Shown one piece after another: positions 63,108-64,000 of a stretch of DNA of 64,000 bases (position 1 is the stretch's first letter; every line of letters starts with the position of its first letter). A program made the translations under genes and the position numbers. The notes beneath the pieces are model-generated. The model was not told where the DNA came from and made no database searches. It worked only from the letters and a program-made list of their open reading frames with translations. The stretch spans positions 1-64,000 of the forward strand of contig JAYFPY010000002.1 of NCBI GenBank assembly GCA_034927505.1, written 5' to 3'. The DNA is from RUG100 sp034927505 (GTDB lineage: Bacteria > Bacillota > Clostridia > Peptostreptococcales > Anaerovoracaceae).

Positions 63108-64000
63108 ACTTTTTTACTCCTGAATTTGTATTTCTTGCCCACCAAGAAAGGCAAAGCTATATTTATTATCATGCTGCACGGGATCAGTATGAGTATTACT
63201 GCTATCCCCAGCAGTATAGGATGGTTCTCAACAACACCGGGCCCCATTATATTAGCGATCAGGTCCTTTAAAGGACACTGGGCCGCCATGTAGAATATGG
63301 TGTTCTGCCCTATAAATTTAAATATCCAAAGAGGTTTCATCTTGACGGCTATGAAAATGATCCCGGCCGAGATGAGCACCATTGCAAGGATAAAATAAAC
63401 GAATGAATGATATATATTGCCCGGCATGCTGCACTTGCCGTTGATCAGAGCGATGGCACCGCCGACTATGATACAGCCTATAGCTAAAAACCACCTTAAA
63501 ACAATGTTCGGGCAGAAATTGCGTATGCCTTCGGTTATCTTGTCTATATTATCCAGCAGCACATATCCGATGCATATCATGCATGCTGCCAGAGGGACTG
63601 CATTCAGATCCCATGGCTTTGACATCTGACCTGTCAGCGAGTCGAAAAAAGATATGGTCCCGCAGAATATGCCCATGATCAGGATAGTTTTGCAGTCGCC
63701 CTTTGCGAATTTTTCTATTAGGAAAAACAGCATCAGCGAAAGGAACAGTGTCGGCAGGAACCATGTGGCTGCCGTCGGCACTATAAACCTGTCCTGGTTC
63801 GAATACAGGACCCCTATTATCAGTTCTTTGAAACTGAAACTGCCGCCGGAAAGGACGTGATGGTTCAGCCAGTACACCGGTATGAACACGATGTTCAGCA
63901 GCAGATACGGGATCAGCAGCTGTTTGAACCTGAGCCATGCAAAATTCCTGAATCTCTCCTGATCCAGGCTGTGTTTGTTCCTGTGTATCCGGGCAGTCAG
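63104..64000 (-). CDS. Membrane acyltransferase, acyltransferase 3 family (partial)
   Basis: The visible 298 residues run in one frame from the window edge to the stop at 63104; the N-terminus, with the catalytic His expected in its first spans, lies outside. The visible part has about eight spans, an inter-span FRNFAWLRFKQLLIPYLLL loop typical of the family, and a basic tail. Such enzymes O-acetylate or otherwise acylate sugars of surface polymers. It is upstream in the operon with the transferase, GatZ and GatD-like genes. Confidence 0.85.
   Translation of the reverse strand: MTARIHRNKHSLDQERFRNFAWLRFKQLLIPYLLLNIVFIPVYWLNHHVLSGGSFSFKELIIGVLYSNQDRFIVPTAATWFLPTLFLSLMLFFLIEKFAKGDCKTILIMGIFCGTISFFDSLTGQMSKPWDLNAVPLAACMICIGYVLLDNIDKITEGIRNFCPNIVLRWFLAIGCIIVGGAIALINGKCSMPGNIYHSFVYFILAMVLISAGIIFIAVKMKPLWIFKFIGQNTIFYMAAQCPLKDLIANIMGPGVVENHPILLGIAVILILIPCSMIINIALPFLVGKKYKFRSKKV

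Noticed and set aside
1..64000. CRISPR arrays, rRNA and tRNA genes
   Set aside because: No regularly spaced repeats with unique spacers, no rRNA stretches and no cloverleaf with a TTCGAATC-like arm were noticed on reading both strands.

Overview
The window reads as chromosome of a strictly anaerobic, Gram-positive Bacillota of the class Clostridia. The evidence is the oxygen-sensitive enzymes (anaerobic NrdD/NrdG, a trimeric [FeFe] hydrogenase, a complete Rnf complex), IreB/YnzC-type Firmicutes genes, a sortase-anchored adhesin, LTA-synthase and CDP-glycerol-transferase genes, strong AGGAGG ribosome sites and a Gram-positive SOS box. A relative of the Anaerovoracaceae (Clostridiales family XIII) is my guess; the sequence shown cannot fix the genus. 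I found no rRNA, tRNA or CRISPR array.

Layout. 1-2 kb: visibly AT-rich accessory stretch with an IS30-like transposase remnant and a two-gene operon for a secreted and a membrane-anchored protein. 2-8.3 kb: secreted Fn3 protein, a membrane LuxR-type regulator, a radical SAM enzyme with a TetR regulator under a clear operator-promoter, an orphan Panacea/SocA-domain gene and a thioesterase. 8.4-13.3 kb: four-gene family-5 ABC importer whose fused ATPase has a His-rich linker. 13.5-17 kb: telA/xpaC pair and a SEC-C protein. 17-20 kb: nrdG-nrdD. 20.1-26.4 kb: rnfCDGEAB, a LysR gene and a lipoprotein. 26.4-29.8 kb: alaS-ireB-ruvX. 30-34.5 kb: Fe-S aldo/keto reductase, a decayed nucleotidyltransferase cassette, and nifS-nifU-mnmA. 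34.6-42.1 kb: adhesin, comEA, two radical-SAM-linked genes, HD protein, obg, rpmA, rplU. 42.3-46.3 kb: hydCBA. 47.1-48.2 kb: recA. 48.5-64 kb: cell-envelope polymer island.

How the genes work together. Rnf and HydABC form the redox core: ferredoxin, NAD and H2 are balanced by the hydrogenase while Rnf couples ferredoxin oxidation to an ion gradient. NifS/NifU supply Fe-S clusters and MnmA uses the same sulfur for tRNA thiolation.

The most interesting part is the envelope island. A rightward arm encodes two LTA-synthase-like enzymes and two polyol-phosphate transferases. A leftward arm is a tight operon: acyltransferase, a third polyol-phosphate transferase, a GatZ/KbaZ-like protein and a GatD-like polyol-phosphate dehydrogenase, followed by two tandem beta-helix genes that are both broken by frameshifts. 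No galactitol PTS, kinase or aldolase subunit is present, so I propose that GatZ and GatD here make a hexitol phosphate (galactitol-1-phosphate) for a teichoic-acid-like polymer rather than degrade galactitol.

Several regulatory sites are readable: a TetR double operator wrapped around a consensus promoter, terminator-like hairpins in the leaders of the secreted-protein operon and perhaps of the ABC operon, TATACA/TGTATA dyads before both rnf and hyd, an IscR-like dyad before nifS, and a LexA box at recA.
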